From: Bacteroidales bacterium
Lineage (GTDB): Bacteria; Bacteroidota; Bacteroidia; Bacteroidales; UBA932
Direction: 5' to 3'
DNA: 64,000 nt
Assembly (NCBI GenBank): GCA_024693285.1
Contig: JAILLE010000038.1
Location: 62,001 to 126,000 of the forward strand
The translations under genes and the position numbers were made by a program. The notes under the pieces were generated by a model that had not been told where the DNA came from, did not search any database, and saw only the letters and a list, made by a program, of their open reading frames with translations. Of this stretch, positions 42,231 through 51,572 are shown in pieces. How positions within the stretch are numbered: position 1 is the first letter of the stretch; every line of letters begins with the position of its first letter.

Positions 42231-43184
42231 CTAAGAATTCAAGATCCAATTATAGTAATTCAACTTATTCTCCTTCACCTTATTATCCACACGATAGCTC
42301 AACTTATGGAGACATACCTGACTCACCAATCTATCCCATCGGTCTTGGTTAAACCTGTCATTCAAATGATGCAATAGAGCAATACTCTGCTGGCTACCAC
42401 CATATGGCATGGACGCAATTTTTTCAGGATACTCTTTGGATAATAGATAGAAAAACTGATGGAATATATAATAGTTCAAAGTACAGCTATAGTCTCGCCA
42501 ATAAGCATGGAGCATATCCCGTAGAACCATCAGCACCTCATTGTTCGTACAGGATGTGATAAACCAATTACTGATGCTTACCCCGGTTCTCGTCCCTTTT
42601 GGTGTATACTGAAACAGGAAGAGATCCGCATCCAAATACTCTTTAGTATGATGTGTTCCTGTGCAAAGAACTGTAGAGTCTATCCAAGTACCACCATATT
42701 TAATGAGTAGTTCCAATCTCAATAAATCACTGAAGTTTGCTGGAGGAATACGCCCTTTCTGCCATTTTCGGACAATATAATCTGGCAACTCGACAAACTC
42801 TCGCCAATTATTCCCATCAATGAGCGTTATATCTCTGTCAGTCAAGTGCTTCCCCAAAGAGTTGTAGCAAACACGAACTAACTCAGGTGCATTGTCAAGG
42901 CCTTGTAGCCAGCAAAACCAGACGATGTTACTTCGCTTGTGTACTTGGGTTTGTAGTTGATAATATGCTTTTCGTTCGAGCAGCAGATTGTAATACTTTC
43001 TCGCCAAAAATGGCTCAACTTTCTTCAGGACCTCCGGATAAATCTGCTTAAACGACTGCCTTCTGACCAAACACTGAAAGAACGTTTTTATACCTGGCCG
43101 CAGCGCCCCCAGCTTTGCATATTCCCCAAAGAGTTGGAAACCTCCGAACTGACGGAAACGTATTATGAGCTTACGAAAGACCAT
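42231..43184 (-). CDS. Capsular polysaccharide synthesis glycosyltransferase (Caps_synth, GT32-like)
   Basis: 317 residues. The family block IVWFCWLQGLDNAPELV lies near residue 88, the acceptor region is FSDLLRLELLIKYGGTWIDSTV, and a DxD-like site lies in YLDADLFLF. Such proteins transfer a sugar in capsule synthesis. It is six bases upstream of the next minus-strand gene in order. Base composition starts to shift to A+T from here on. Confidence 0.85.
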   Translation of the reverse strand: MVFRKLIIRFRQFGGFQLFGEYAKLGALRPGIKTFFQCLVRRQSFKQIYPEVLKKVEPFLARKYYNLLLERKAYYQLQTQVHKRSNIVWFCWLQGLDNAPELVRVCYNSLGKHLTDRDITLIDGNNWREFVELPDYIVRKWQKGRIPPANFSDLLRLELLIKYGGTWIDSTVLCTGTHHTKEYLDADLFLFQYTPKGTRTGVSISNWFITSCTNNEVLMVLRDMLHAYWRDYSCTLNYYIFHQFFYLLSKEYPEKIASMPYGGSQQSIALLHHLNDRFNQDRWDRLVSQVCLHKLSYRVDNKVKENKLNYYNWILNS

Positions 43185-43190
43185 AGTAGT

Positions 43191-44225
43191 TTACTCGCAA
43201 GCTAACTTCTCGTAAATCTCCCCTACTTCGTCCGCTATCGTATTAAGATTGAATTTATCCGCTGCGAGCTTCTGTGATTCTTTCGACAATCTCTCTCGAA
43301 GATCCTGATCCATCATTATAGACTCCAACTTTCTATCTAGCGTCTCAATGTCACCTGGCTCAAACAACAACATATTCTCACCATCCACAGCCACGTCTGG
43401 GACACCGCCAACAGGTGTCGAAATCACAGGGAGTCCATATGCCCAAGCATCTAAAACTGCCATTGGGAATCCTTCGGCATAACTTGGTAAGCATAATGCC
43501 CGAGCCTCACAAAACGCCTGATGCTTCCTCGCTCCACTCACCCACCCGAGAAGTTCTACTTGATTAACAATTCCCAACTCAGCAGCTAAAGATCTTGCCT
43601 CCTCAACTTCTCCATTACCAGCCAAGACAATTTTCCAATCAGGAAAGTTATGGGCGACTCTAGCAAAAGCACGAATCAGATCTTTATAACCTTTACCTTC
43701 ATACAGAGTACCTGAAAACAAGATATGATTCTTCTTTTCAAACTCAGTTGACTCTGTGATAATGGGACACGGATTATATACCACCTTTAATCTAGATGAC
43801 TTTCCTATATACTCCTCAATCTTCTCTCTAAGGCTCTCTGAAAGCAAAATGCCGCAGTCACATTGCTCAAACATTGTCTGATAAACATGCGACCATATCT
43901 CATCAATCTGTGACCCACAATGTAAATGAATTACCGTCTTCTTTCCCCAAAGCTTAGCCAGTCGAAAAAATGGGTATTTCCTTTTTGCGGATGCTGCTAA
44001 ACTGAAATGGATATGCACGACATCATAAAACGGGAGCCAAAAGCAGTATTCGATGAAACCATTTGCAAAATACCACAATTTACGCAAGAGACCACCATCC
44101 CTATGAGTTTCAATCCAACGGCAATGGTACCGCTGCCACATCTGACTCTGCTCATAGAGTTTCAATACAGCTGTGATACCACCACGAGTACGTTTACTTG
44201 TCGATACAACGAGTACTTTTGCCAT
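43191..44225 (-). CDS. Glycosyltransferase family 4
   Basis: 344 residues with a GT-B fold. The donor motif is SYAEGFPMAVLDAWAYGLPVI (Glu-x7-Asp instead of Glu-x7-Glu), and DVVHIHFSLAASAKRKYPFF lies in the N-terminal domain. It shares one base with the stop of the acetyltransferase gene (TAATG). It probably adds one sugar of the repeat unit. Confidence 0.88.
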   Translation of the reverse strand: MAKVLVVSTSKRTRGGITAVLKLYEQSQMWQRYHCRWIETHRDGGLLRKLWYFANGFIEYCFWLPFYDVVHIHFSLAASAKRKYPFFRLAKLWGKKTVIHLHCGSQIDEIWSHVYQTMFEQCDCGILLSESLREKIEEYIGKSSRLKVVYNPCPIITESTEFEKKNHILFSGTLYEGKGYKDLIRAFARVAHNFPDWKIVLAGNGEVEEARSLAAELGIVNQVELLGWVSGARKHQAFCEARALCLPSYAEGFPMAVLDAWAYGLPVISTPVGGVPDVAVDGENMLLFEPGDIETLDRKLESIMMDQDLRERLSKESQKLAADKFNLNTIADEVGEIYEKLACE

Positions 44226-44791
44226 TATTTCAAAGCTAACAATCTTTCGTGTTCAGCAATCTGTTCCGGAGTGAAACGCATTTTAATAAGCTTTGCCGGT
44301 ACTCCACCAATAATGCTATAGGGTTCACAACTCTTGGTCACAACTGCCCCAGCTGCAATCACACTTCCTCTCCCAACCCTCACTCCTTTCAATATCGTAA
44401 CATTTGCTCCAATCCAACACCCATCCTCTATGACAACAGGAAGATCGTTTTCTGGCAACTTGTCTTCCGTTGTCACATCAATTATATGCTTCCCGATTAT
44501 GTCAATCCTATGATCTCCTGTTATAATAGTTGGTTTGGGACCAAAAATAACTTTCTTACCTATAATAAGCTCAGCATTTGTACAGTAAAAGGTACTGCCT
44601 TTCGGAATAGATGTTCCATCGCCAACAGATAGATTTTCTAGACCTTTAAAATCACACGACAGAGGGCGCATAAAAACTTCCTTTCCACAATACTTCATAT
44701 TTCGCTTATAAACTGGGAACCATAGCTTATCCCCAATATATGAAAACGAGCGACTTAACTTTACACCTATCTTAAAAATGCCTAAAAACAT
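44225..44791 (-). CDS. Left-handed beta-helix O-acetyltransferase
   Basis: 188 residues. Hexapeptide repeats fill the middle, with the active-site type block VIEDGCWIGANVTILKGVRVG and the ending VVTKSCEPYSIIGGVPAKLI. Such transferases put acetyl groups on sugar hydroxyls, changing the antigenic surface. It shares one base with the next gene. The gene is A+T rich. Confidence 0.88.
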   Translation of the reverse strand: MFLGIFKIGVKLSRSFSYIGDKLWFPVYKRNMKYCGKEVFMRPLSCDFKGLENLSVGDGTSIPKGSTFYCTNAELIIGKKVIFGPKPTIITGDHRIDIIGKHIIDVTTEDKLPENDLPVVIEDGCWIGANVTILKGVRVGRGSVIAAGAVVTKSCEPYSIIGGVPAKLIKMRFTPEQIAEHERLLALK

Positions 44792-44802
44792 ATAAACATC
44801 GA

Positions 44803-45900
44803 CTATAATGAGAGAAGTTTACCAAGTATTAATCCTACAGTAGAAAGCCATGTGCAAAAAAACAACAAGAACGCTTTGACCTTTGTTAATTCATGCTTTT
44901 GTAAAAGATAAGCCATTAAAACGGTTGTTGGTATACCTGTCATATATAAAAAACGATACCCTAATACATCTGATGAATCTTGACTAATTGAAAGCAAGAA
45001 AAAAACAGTAGCTAATAAATAAATAAAAAAATCGACGATAAAAATCTTTTCCAGATATCTAGGGAGCCGTACTCTATGTTTAGAAAATTTAGTCCGAAAT
45101 AAAATGTAAATAAACGGGATATATAAACCAATATGCTTAAGATTTGATATTAATGTGAACTTCCAATTAAAAACATGACGAGTCTGGTTAGCATAACCTT
45201 GTGCGGTAGCAGAGAAAGCTTCAAACTCCTCGCCATCTATTAATGAATCTTCAGCCGCCAGGTTAAGTACCATAGATAAAGCCCTCATAAATAAAGGAAT
45301 CAAAATAATTAATAGAACAATAAACCCGCGATTAAACTTAAAAAACACTAATGGAGATAGAGCGATTATGGGCAAAAAACTTCTATGAAAGAAAAACGAG
45401 AGAACAATAAAAAAAGAACCAGTGATAAATATAGAAACCTTAAAATGCTTCTGTCTCATATTTGCCCATAGAGATAGCCCTAAGAAATAGGAAGACATTG
45501 CGAGCGAAGCACGAGCATAGCAGAAAGTAGGCAGAAAGAGTAATATAAAAACAAATAGCAAAGAACTCTGATCCAGATCATTTACCTTGCTGATATAAAA
45601 AAATAAGAGAGTAGCGCACCCCCACACCAAAAAACGGAATAAAAAATAATTCCTAAACGATAAAATGGCAAAGTAATAATATAATGGCTCGCTATAACTC
45701 TTATCGATGTAAGGCAGCTGCGACCTATAATGGAACCAATCGCCTGCGAAAAATGACAAAACACAAAATGCAACAATCAGAAGCCATACAAATGTTAGCC
45801 TATCTCTTTTACCTACAAGTCTCCATGAAATAAAACAAAGGATAAGGTAAAAAAAGAGATCAAATAAATACTGCCCGAACGAGGCATCTAATAATTGCAT
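44803..45900 (-). CDS. Probable polysaccharide polymerase (Wzy/EpsG-like)
   Basis: 365 residues with about ten hydrophobic segments, for example FFLILCFISW-type runs and LFVFILLFLPTFCYARASL. Sequence conservation in this family is low, so the call rests on membrane layout, length and place in a locus that also has a Wzx flippase. The phrase FFHRSFLPIIALSPLVFF is common in EpsG-like polymerases. The coding region is very A+T rich. It would join repeat units in the periplasm. Confidence 0.72.
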   Translation of the reverse strand: MQLLDASFGQYLFDLFFYLILCFISWRLVGKRDRLTFVWLLIVAFCVLSFFAGDWFHYRSQLPYIDKSYSEPLYYYFAILSFRNYFLFRFLVWGCATLLFFYISKVNDLDQSSLLFVFILLFLPTFCYARASLAMSSYFLGLSLWANMRQKHFKVSIFITGSFFIVLSFFFHRSFLPIIALSPLVFFKFNRGFIVLLIILIPLFMRALSMVLNLAAEDSLIDGEEFEAFSATAQGYANQTRHVFNWKFTLISNLKHIGLYIPFIYILFRTKFSKHRVRLPRYLEKIFIVDFFIYLLATVFFLLSISQDSSDVLGYRFLYMTGIPTTVLMAYLLQKHELTKVKAFLLFFCTWLSTVGLILGKLLSL

Positions 45901-45965
45901 AATACTATGATTTTAAGATAAATCAAGAGAAAAAAAATACTCTGATCAACCATCCAACAAAAAGG

Positions 45966-46649
45966 CTAGAAATATAAACTCTTTAGGATACCGAATCCGG
46001 GTTTTTCTTCAAATGGATAAAGCTTAATGTTTGTTGAATCCTTTTTCCAATTGTAATCAGGGTTAGGGACCATAAAAGACGGCCCATAATGAGCTATCAA
46101 ATATTTATCACAGTCGGACGGAACATATACCTGACAACCCTGAAATACTGCTTTTTGATATCCCGTATCTGGAACTTCAATCCTCTTTACTTGGAACGGA
46201 CATTTAACATTTCGATAAAATGGTAAAAACATATGTTTCATCGGGACAAAAGAATTGCAGAATAATACGTTTCCATCCTTTCTAAAATAGAAAACATCGA
46301 TTGTCGTGTGTTTATACTGATAGCACTCCTCAATACCTCCATCATCTACAACATGATACTCCCGAACCAGCTCAAAACCCGCATCTGTTAATGATTTATA
46401 AACAATATCCCTATTATTCAAATATGTACCAGTATCAATATCACAATCATGGGCAATAAAACCATGCTCGCGGTAATAACCTAAAAGAGTCCCGAATTCT
46501 AACCAAAAAACAATCCCAGCTTCATTTAGTGCATCAGCAAAACGATGAAGGAGCTCTATCCTTTCCGTCTCAAAAAAATGCCTCTGTTTATTAATTCTCC
46601 ATTTCTTTACTAAATATAATGGAAAAAAGACGATCTTTTTTATATTCAT
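45966..46649 (-). CDS. LicD-family phosphotransferase
   Basis: 227 residues. The core phrase FWLEFGTLLGYYREHGFIAHDCDID (about residues 45-69) is the family signature with its acidic metal-binding residues. LicD enzymes transfer phosphocholine or another CDP-linked phospho-alcohol to glycans. The next gene upstream in the operon is a cytidylyltransferase, which would make a CDP-activated donor. A 65-base gap separates it from the polymerase gene. The transferred group is not shown by sequence. Confidence 0.82.
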   Translation of the reverse strand: MNIKKIVFFPLYLVKKWRINKQRHFFETERIELLHRFADALNEAGIVFWLEFGTLLGYYREHGFIAHDCDIDTGTYLNNRDIVYKSLTDAGFELVREYHVVDDGGIEECYQYKHTTIDVFYFRKDGNVLFCNSFVPMKHMFLPFYRNVKCPFQVKRIEVPDTGYQKAVFQGCQVYVPSDCDKYLIAHYGPSFMVPNPDYNWKKDSTNIKLYPFEEKPGFGILKSLYF

Positions 46650-46690
46650 ATACTCAAGATAAAAGATTCAATTACAAGCATACAACTCTT

Positions 46691-47089
46691 TTAGACATTC
46701 TGCTGGCGTATTAAAGTCGAAGAAATGCCTTGAGTCCTTTCAAGGACAACAACCTCTTTCCCATGTTCTAAGCACCAAGCAATAGCTTTCTGGAATCCAG
46801 AATGGTTTTGATCTTCCCCCCTAACAAATACATCAAAATCAATTGTCTGGATTGCTCTATCAACATCGTCATAGCTGATAACCTCGTCAACAAACCTAAT
46901 ACTACTTACCATATAGAGCCTCTCTTCAGTATTATTGAGTATTATTGTGCCGGGTTTATACTTCAAAATATTCTCATCAGTTTGAACAGCAACTATCAAA
47001 TAGTCACCATGTTGCTTTGCTCTTTCTAAAAGTCGGATGTGGCCTCTATGGAGAGCATCAAATACTCCAAATGTTAAAACTTTCCTCAT
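46691..47089 (-). CDS. Cytidylyltransferase-family protein (TagD-like)
   Basis: 132 residues. Nucleotidyltransferase signatures: FGVFDALHRGHIRLL near residue 7 (the HRGH block is HxGH-like) and RTQGISSTLIR near the C-terminus. KYKPGTIILNNTEERLYMVSSIRFVDEV fills the middle. TagD makes CDP-glycerol; relatives make CDP-ethanolamine or similar. Next to licD it likely supplies a CDP-linked donor for a phosphodiester substituent. The exact alcohol is unknown. Confidence 0.85.
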   Translation of the reverse strand: MRKVLTFGVFDALHRGHIRLLERAKQHGDYLIVAVQTDENILKYKPGTIILNNTEERLYMVSSIRFVDEVISYDDVDRAIQTIDFDVFVRGEDQNHSGFQKAIAWCLEHGKEVVVLERTQGISSTLIRQQNV

Positions 47090-47116
47090 TTGTAAATAAA
47101 AACGATTAACATAAAA

Positions 47117-48058
47117 CTAACGCTTAAAGCCGAATAATGACTTTATATCAGCTTTGATACATGACCAGACAAATAAACGATTCGACTTCATAATCAACTT
47201 GCGATACTTGCCATTTGTCCATTCATCAAATTCTTTATTGACATTTAATAATCCTATTCTGTTTTTTTTCAAGTAATGATGGTCATTTGAGATCCTACTA
47301 GTCCAAGAGCCGCCAACCCCAACACGATACACACACATAACATCATCCATATATGCAATAGGTCCACGACTAAATAAAACAAGTTTCATGGGTTTATCTC
47401 CAACTATAGCCTTTCTAGCCCACTCCGGATAATTCTCAATGAATTCTCTTCGGTAAACCTTTGATGCTGTAGCACAAAACATTCCTTTACCAGCAAGCAC
47501 ATCAATTGGTGGGATTATGTCAACATCACAAGAATACTTATGTACTTCATGAGAATGAACTGCTGAACCATTATAATCATCTTGCCTATATGCATGAATA
47601 CACAAACTATGATCCGGATGAGATTCCAGGTAATCAACTTGTTTTTGTAGTTTATAAGGGACAGTCCAATAATCATCACCTTCACAAGATGCTATATACT
47701 TCACATCTTGTACCCCATCTTGCATGTAATATATCTTTGACTTTCCTAATTGATAATGATTATATTTTAAGAGATATACAGCAAATATACAATTCAGGTT
47801 CCTTTTGTGCTGTGCTACTATATAATCAAAATCAGGGTTGTCTTTAGTTCTATAGATTATAGAAAAACTATCATTCAAATAGTTCAAAATCACCTTTTGT
47901 TCCCCGTCTGTACTAGCATCATCAACTATCTTGCAAATAAAAGGAAAACTCGTCTGCTGCATTGCGAAACCATCCATTGCATCCGCAATAAATGAAGCAT
48001 GGTTATAAGTATAGCAACGCACACAAACCAAAAAATTAAAGTTACTTAATTTAATCAT
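47117..48058 (-). CDS. Glycosyltransferase family 2
   Basis: 313 residues of GT-A type. The N-terminal VCVRCYTYNHASFIADAMDG and IVDDASTDGE give the nucleotide-binding aspartates, and IASCEGDDYW is the DxD-like motif with a family-typical EGDDYW. It overlaps the Wzx gene by four bases (ATGA). It adds a sugar to the growing repeat unit. Confidence 0.88.
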   Translation of the reverse strand: MIKLSNFNFLVCVRCYTYNHASFIADAMDGFAMQQTSFPFICKIVDDASTDGEQKVILNYLNDSFSIIYRTKDNPDFDYIVAQHKRNLNCIFAVYLLKYNHYQLGKSKIYYMQDGVQDVKYIASCEGDDYWTVPYKLQKQVDYLESHPDHSLCIHAYRQDDYNGSAVHSHEVHKYSCDVDIIPPIDVLAGKGMFCATASKVYRREFIENYPEWARKAIVGDKPMKLVLFSRGPIAYMDDVMCVYRVGVGGSWTSRISNDHHYLKKNRIGLLNVNKEFDEWTNGKYRKLIMKSNRLFVWSCIKADIKSLFGFKR

Positions 48059-49512
48059 TTTCTTCCCACTTTTCTCAAATATGATTTTACTATTGCAAGG
48101 ACCTCCTGATATTCAGGCATTTTAGTTAATTTACAAACGGCCAGGAAAACAAAACTACCCACAAATAACTGCATTGGGAAAATAACCCAATTCGAGATTG
48201 GCAAGTACTTCAAGAAAAACACTGATAGAGCAATAATAATTGCAAGACCATAAGAAGGAGCAATATCTTTCAACTGTTTCCATGATGTATATCCCAATAA
48301 TCTCCCAGGGAAATATGAATTAAGGAAGAAACAGATTGCACCTGTTATGAGATTAACATATAGCATTGGTAATATGCCATAAAACACACAAACAGCCAAT
48401 GGTAATATGCCTATTATTTTCTTCAGTACTTCTAAAGCAAGAAACAAGTCGCTACGCCCTTGGATTTGGAGCATATTCAGATTAAGTGCATGGAGAGGAT
48501 ACAAGGATCCACTTATACAAATAAGGGGAAGGTATATACTCGCCTCATTCCATTTCGGTCCAATTAAGCAATATATCATTGGACCTGATATAGCACCAAC
48601 AAATAACATACTAACAGCTGTGACAAACATCGTAACTTTAATTATACGTCGGTAAGCAAAAACCATCCGATCTTTCTCATCTTGAATATTGCTCAAAACC
48701 GGATAAGTTACACGTTGAACTACACCAGTCAAATTGCTGGAAAACAACTGAGAGAACTGCTTAGCTCGAGTGTACTGTCCTAATGTAGCTGGACTATAGA
48801 ATTTCCCAACGATCACTTGATAAAGCTCCTTCCAGGTAGTATCTAATAAACGGCTTAACATCATCTTCCAGCCAAATCCGAACAATTCACGAAAACTTGC
48901 CGTAGAAAAACGCATTTGCGGAATCCACCTATTGAAGAGCCAATACAATGTGGAACGTAATAATTGACTAGAAAGTTGCTGTACTACTAATGCCCATACT
49001 CCGAAATCAAGTAATGCTAGAGTAATACCGATAATACCACTACCAACAGAAGCTACTAAGGTGATTTTTGTCTGGGTCTTAAAATCAATACGTTTAGTTA
49101 ACTGAGTCTGTTGAACGATTGCCAACGCACCCGCTAACAACCCCAACATTGATACTCGAATTAAACCAATTAATTCTAATCGCTTGAAGAAACTCGCAAT
49201 ATAAGGAGCGCAAATGAAAATAACCACATACAAGAATAGGCTGACGCCTAAATTCATGATAAAGACAGTATTGTAGTCATCTATTGTAGGATCCTTTTTA
49301 CGAATAAGAGCAGTAGTAAAACCGCCATTTATGAGATCAGTACATATCGCCGTAAATACAGTTATTATTCCCAACAATCCATAATCATCAGGTGACAGTA
49401 ATCGAGCAAGAACTATACTTACAATAAACGTCACCCCCATCTGCACAACGTTATCAATGCCACTCCAGGCAACGCCTTTAACAGTCTTATCTTTAAGGCT
49501 TTCTTGACTCAT
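48055..49512 (-). CDS. Lipid-linked oligosaccharide flippase (Wzx, MOP superfamily)
   Basis: 485 residues with 12-14 hydrophobic segments. The N-terminus (KGVAWSGIDNVVQMGVTFIVSIVLARLLSPDDYGLLGII) has the family layout, and QVIVGKFYSPATLGQYTRAKQF lies in the middle. Wzx moves the undecaprenyl-linked repeat unit across the inner membrane to Wzy. Wzx and Wzy are both present, so the locus follows the Wzx/Wzy route. It is A+T rich. Confidence 0.92.
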   Translation of the reverse strand: MSQESLKDKTVKGVAWSGIDNVVQMGVTFIVSIVLARLLSPDDYGLLGIITVFTAICTDLINGGFTTALIRKKDPTIDDYNTVFIMNLGVSLFLYVVIFICAPYIASFFKRLELIGLIRVSMLGLLAGALAIVQQTQLTKRIDFKTQTKITLVASVGSGIIGITLALLDFGVWALVVQQLSSQLLRSTLYWLFNRWIPQMRFSTASFRELFGFGWKMMLSRLLDTTWKELYQVIVGKFYSPATLGQYTRAKQFSQLFSSNLTGVVQRVTYPVLSNIQDEKDRMVFAYRRIIKVTMFVTAVSMLFVGAISGPMIYCLIGPKWNEASIYLPLICISGSLYPLHALNLNMLQIQGRSDLFLALEVLKKIIGILPLAVCVFYGILPMLYVNLITGAICFFLNSYFPGRLLGYTSWKQLKDIAPSYGLAIIIALSVFFLKYLPISNWVIFPMQLFVGSFVFLAVCKLTKMPEYQEVLAIVKSYLRKVGRK

Positions 49513-49608
49513 CCTGTATAATGTTAATATGCAAAATACAAATTAGTCGCACTATTTATCTATCACTAAATATAATCTAGTCAGTAAGAAAAAAAACACA
49601 TTGTTAAA

Positions 49609-50802
49609 TTACAAAAGACCAAAATCACTAAATCCAGCAGCCCGCATGCCATCAGAGAAGTTGTACATGCAGTTATTAAGTTTCAAGTCAGTTATATTAT
49701 ATCCACTACCCTTTCGCACTAATACTAAACCTGCATTATTTGGATTCGAAAAAAAAGAAACGTTAGAATTACCATCTTCAAACATTACTGTAAGTCTGCG
49801 ATATGGTTTAGAATCATATGAAAAAAGGACCCTACCATTCACTAATCCATCATATGTATAGAAAGAGTAATTCCCTATTTTAAACGACTTAACAATGGGA
49901 AAGTTATCGGAACAAGTGTAAACATATTCATATTTTGAAAAGTCGGAAGCATCAGTAATAGGGACCTTTAAGACTCCATTTTGGCCATATCCTGTATAAT
50001 CGCAAAACAGATAAATATTTGGCTCTTCAATATAGATAGAGCCGAACTTAAATAAGGGTCCTTGACCTAAAATGTTGTATTGCCATTTACCATCAGAAAA
50101 GTGACCTTTTAACAATACGCACTGATTGTCAACATCACCAGATGTTATAAATAATTCATCATGCCCTTCCCAAACAATACAATCATGAAAGTGGCGGCAC
50201 TTTATCAATTGCCCATCGATAGTTCGCGTAGAATTATTCTTGCAAATGCATCTGATAGTTTTACCGCAATCCTCCGTATACCAAATACGAGATACATAAC
50301 CGTCAACCTCGCCAAAATAATCGGGCCATATCAAAACCTCCTTCCCAGCTATAGTCATATAATCATTATGTCCGCGAAGTGCTCTGAAAAAATGTGGCGA
50401 ATTATCATCCAATACATTTCCTTCAAAGTCAAATACTGTTGACTGATGAATCTTTGAGAAAGAAGAATCTACCCAGTAAGCTTTTGTTCTACCACAAATT
50501 AAACAAGACTGATCTTTAAACCAATGGACTGTAGAAATTATTCCAATCGAATTCTCCAAATACTTCCACGTGTTGCCTAGGTCATATGACATGGCTAAGT
50601 CATTCCCTATAATCTTCAAAATGTTATTTCCCGAAGTAGCAATTATATCTGTTTTCTCGATGCGTATGGCACCTTTAAACGTATAAAACAAAGAATCTAT
50701 TGATTGATCTTCGTAATCATAACTTAAAACATCTGCTTCGCAACCAAAGAAGATACCAACCAGAAACAAAATAGAAAACAATCGCAAATAGATACGCACC
50801 AT
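49609..50802 (-). CDS. Lipoprotein with BNR-like repeats, beta-propeller type
   Basis: 397 residues. The start (IFFGC after a hydrophobic run, cysteine about residue 21) is a lipoprotein signal. Two Asp-box-like repeats are visible: LAMSYDLGNTWKYL and IWYTEDCGKTIRCI. That points to a sialidase-like or related beta-propeller, but no catalytic residue set can be confirmed, so the enzyme activity is open. It is unusual to see such an exported protein inside a capsule locus. Gaps of 97 and 48 bases on its sides set it apart slightly from its neighbours. Confidence 0.6.
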   Translation of the reverse strand: MVRIYLRLFSILFLVGIFFGCEADVLSYDYEDQSIDSLFYTFKGAIRIEKTDIIATSGNNILKIIGNDLAMSYDLGNTWKYLENSIGIISTVHWFKDQSCLICGRTKAYWVDSSFSKIHQSTVFDFEGNVLDDNSPHFFRALRGHNDYMTIAGKEVLIWPDYFGEVDGYVSRIWYTEDCGKTIRCICKNNSTRTIDGQLIKCRHFHDCIVWEGHDELFITSGDVDNQCVLLKGHFSDGKWQYNILGQGPLFKFGSIYIEEPNIYLFCDYTGYGQNGVLKVPITDASDFSKYEYVYTCSDNFPIVKSFKIGNYSFYTYDGLVNGRVLFSYDSKPYRRLTVMFEDGNSNVSFFSNPNNAGLVLVRKGSGYNITDLKLNNCMYNFSDGMRAAGFSDFGLL

Positions 50803-50849
50803 ACCTAATCATTGCCACGGTCCGCAATAACCGCAATGGATGATATTGA

Positions 50850-51563
50850 TTATCGCTTCAGCCCCTGAGTAATGGCCTCAATTCTGGAGACAGTTTCTTC
50901 ACTTATATCGCTATGGATCAGCCAATCAATATTATTCCGTAGAACCTCATCAGGCCAGTTCCACCATTGCACTTTTTCGAGTCGTTCAATTAAGTCAGGA
51001 GAGCAACGATACCCAATAATCTTCGCAGGGATGCCGACTGCAATCGCATACGGTGGGACATCGTGGGTCACAACAGCACCACCACCAATAACAGCGCCAT
51101 TTCCAATCTTTACCTTATGAAGAACCTGAGCACCAGCTGCAATCCAAACATCACTTCCTATCTCGCACAATTCGTGCTTGACGACTTTGGGGATTTTTCC
51201 TCCGCCGTTAAGCAGTTGATTCATTCGAAACTCCGGCATAGTTGTCACTTTATGATAGTCGTGGTCAAATCCCCCGACATCAACGTTCCGGCCAAGTGAA
51301 CAAAAGCGACCAAGATTTGTCCAATTCATCGTCAGGTTAATACCAGCATAAGAATATTTACCTATTTTGCTATCATTAACAAAGCTACGACGATTTATTG
51401 CTACATTATTCTCGAACTTGCAACGTTCAATTGTCGTATCATCACCGACGGAACATCCATCAGCCAATTGACAATCACAGACGACGGCATTACGAAATAA
51501 CTTAACTTTACCCAATTGTGAATTTTTCACCAAGGCTGTTTCGTGAACAAATACTTCTGCCAT
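50850..51563 (-). CDS. Left-handed beta-helix acetyltransferase (CatB-like)
   Basis: 237 residues. Hexapeptide repeats fill the first 170 residues (GNGAVIGGGAVVTHDVPPYAIAVGIPAKIIG is the usual end of the coil), with a helical tail (SPDLIERLEKVQWWNWPDEVL). The GGFDHDYHK block contains a histidine that is a candidate general base. It resembles CatB/VatD-type xenobiotic or sugar acetyltransferases. In this locus a sugar acceptor is likely. Confidence 0.85.
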   Translation of the reverse strand: MAEVFVHETALVKNSQLGKVKLFRNAVVCDCQLADGCSVGDDTTIERCKFENNVAINRRSFVNDSKIGKYSYAGINLTMNWTNLGRFCSLGRNVDVGGFDHDYHKVTTMPEFRMNQLLNGGGKIPKVVKHELCEIGSDVWIAAGAQVLHKVKIGNGAVIGGGAVVTHDVPPYAIAVGIPAKIIGYRCSPDLIERLEKVQWWNWPDEVLRNNIDWLIHSDISEETVSRIEAITQGLKR

Positions 51564-51572
51564 TACAAGCTA

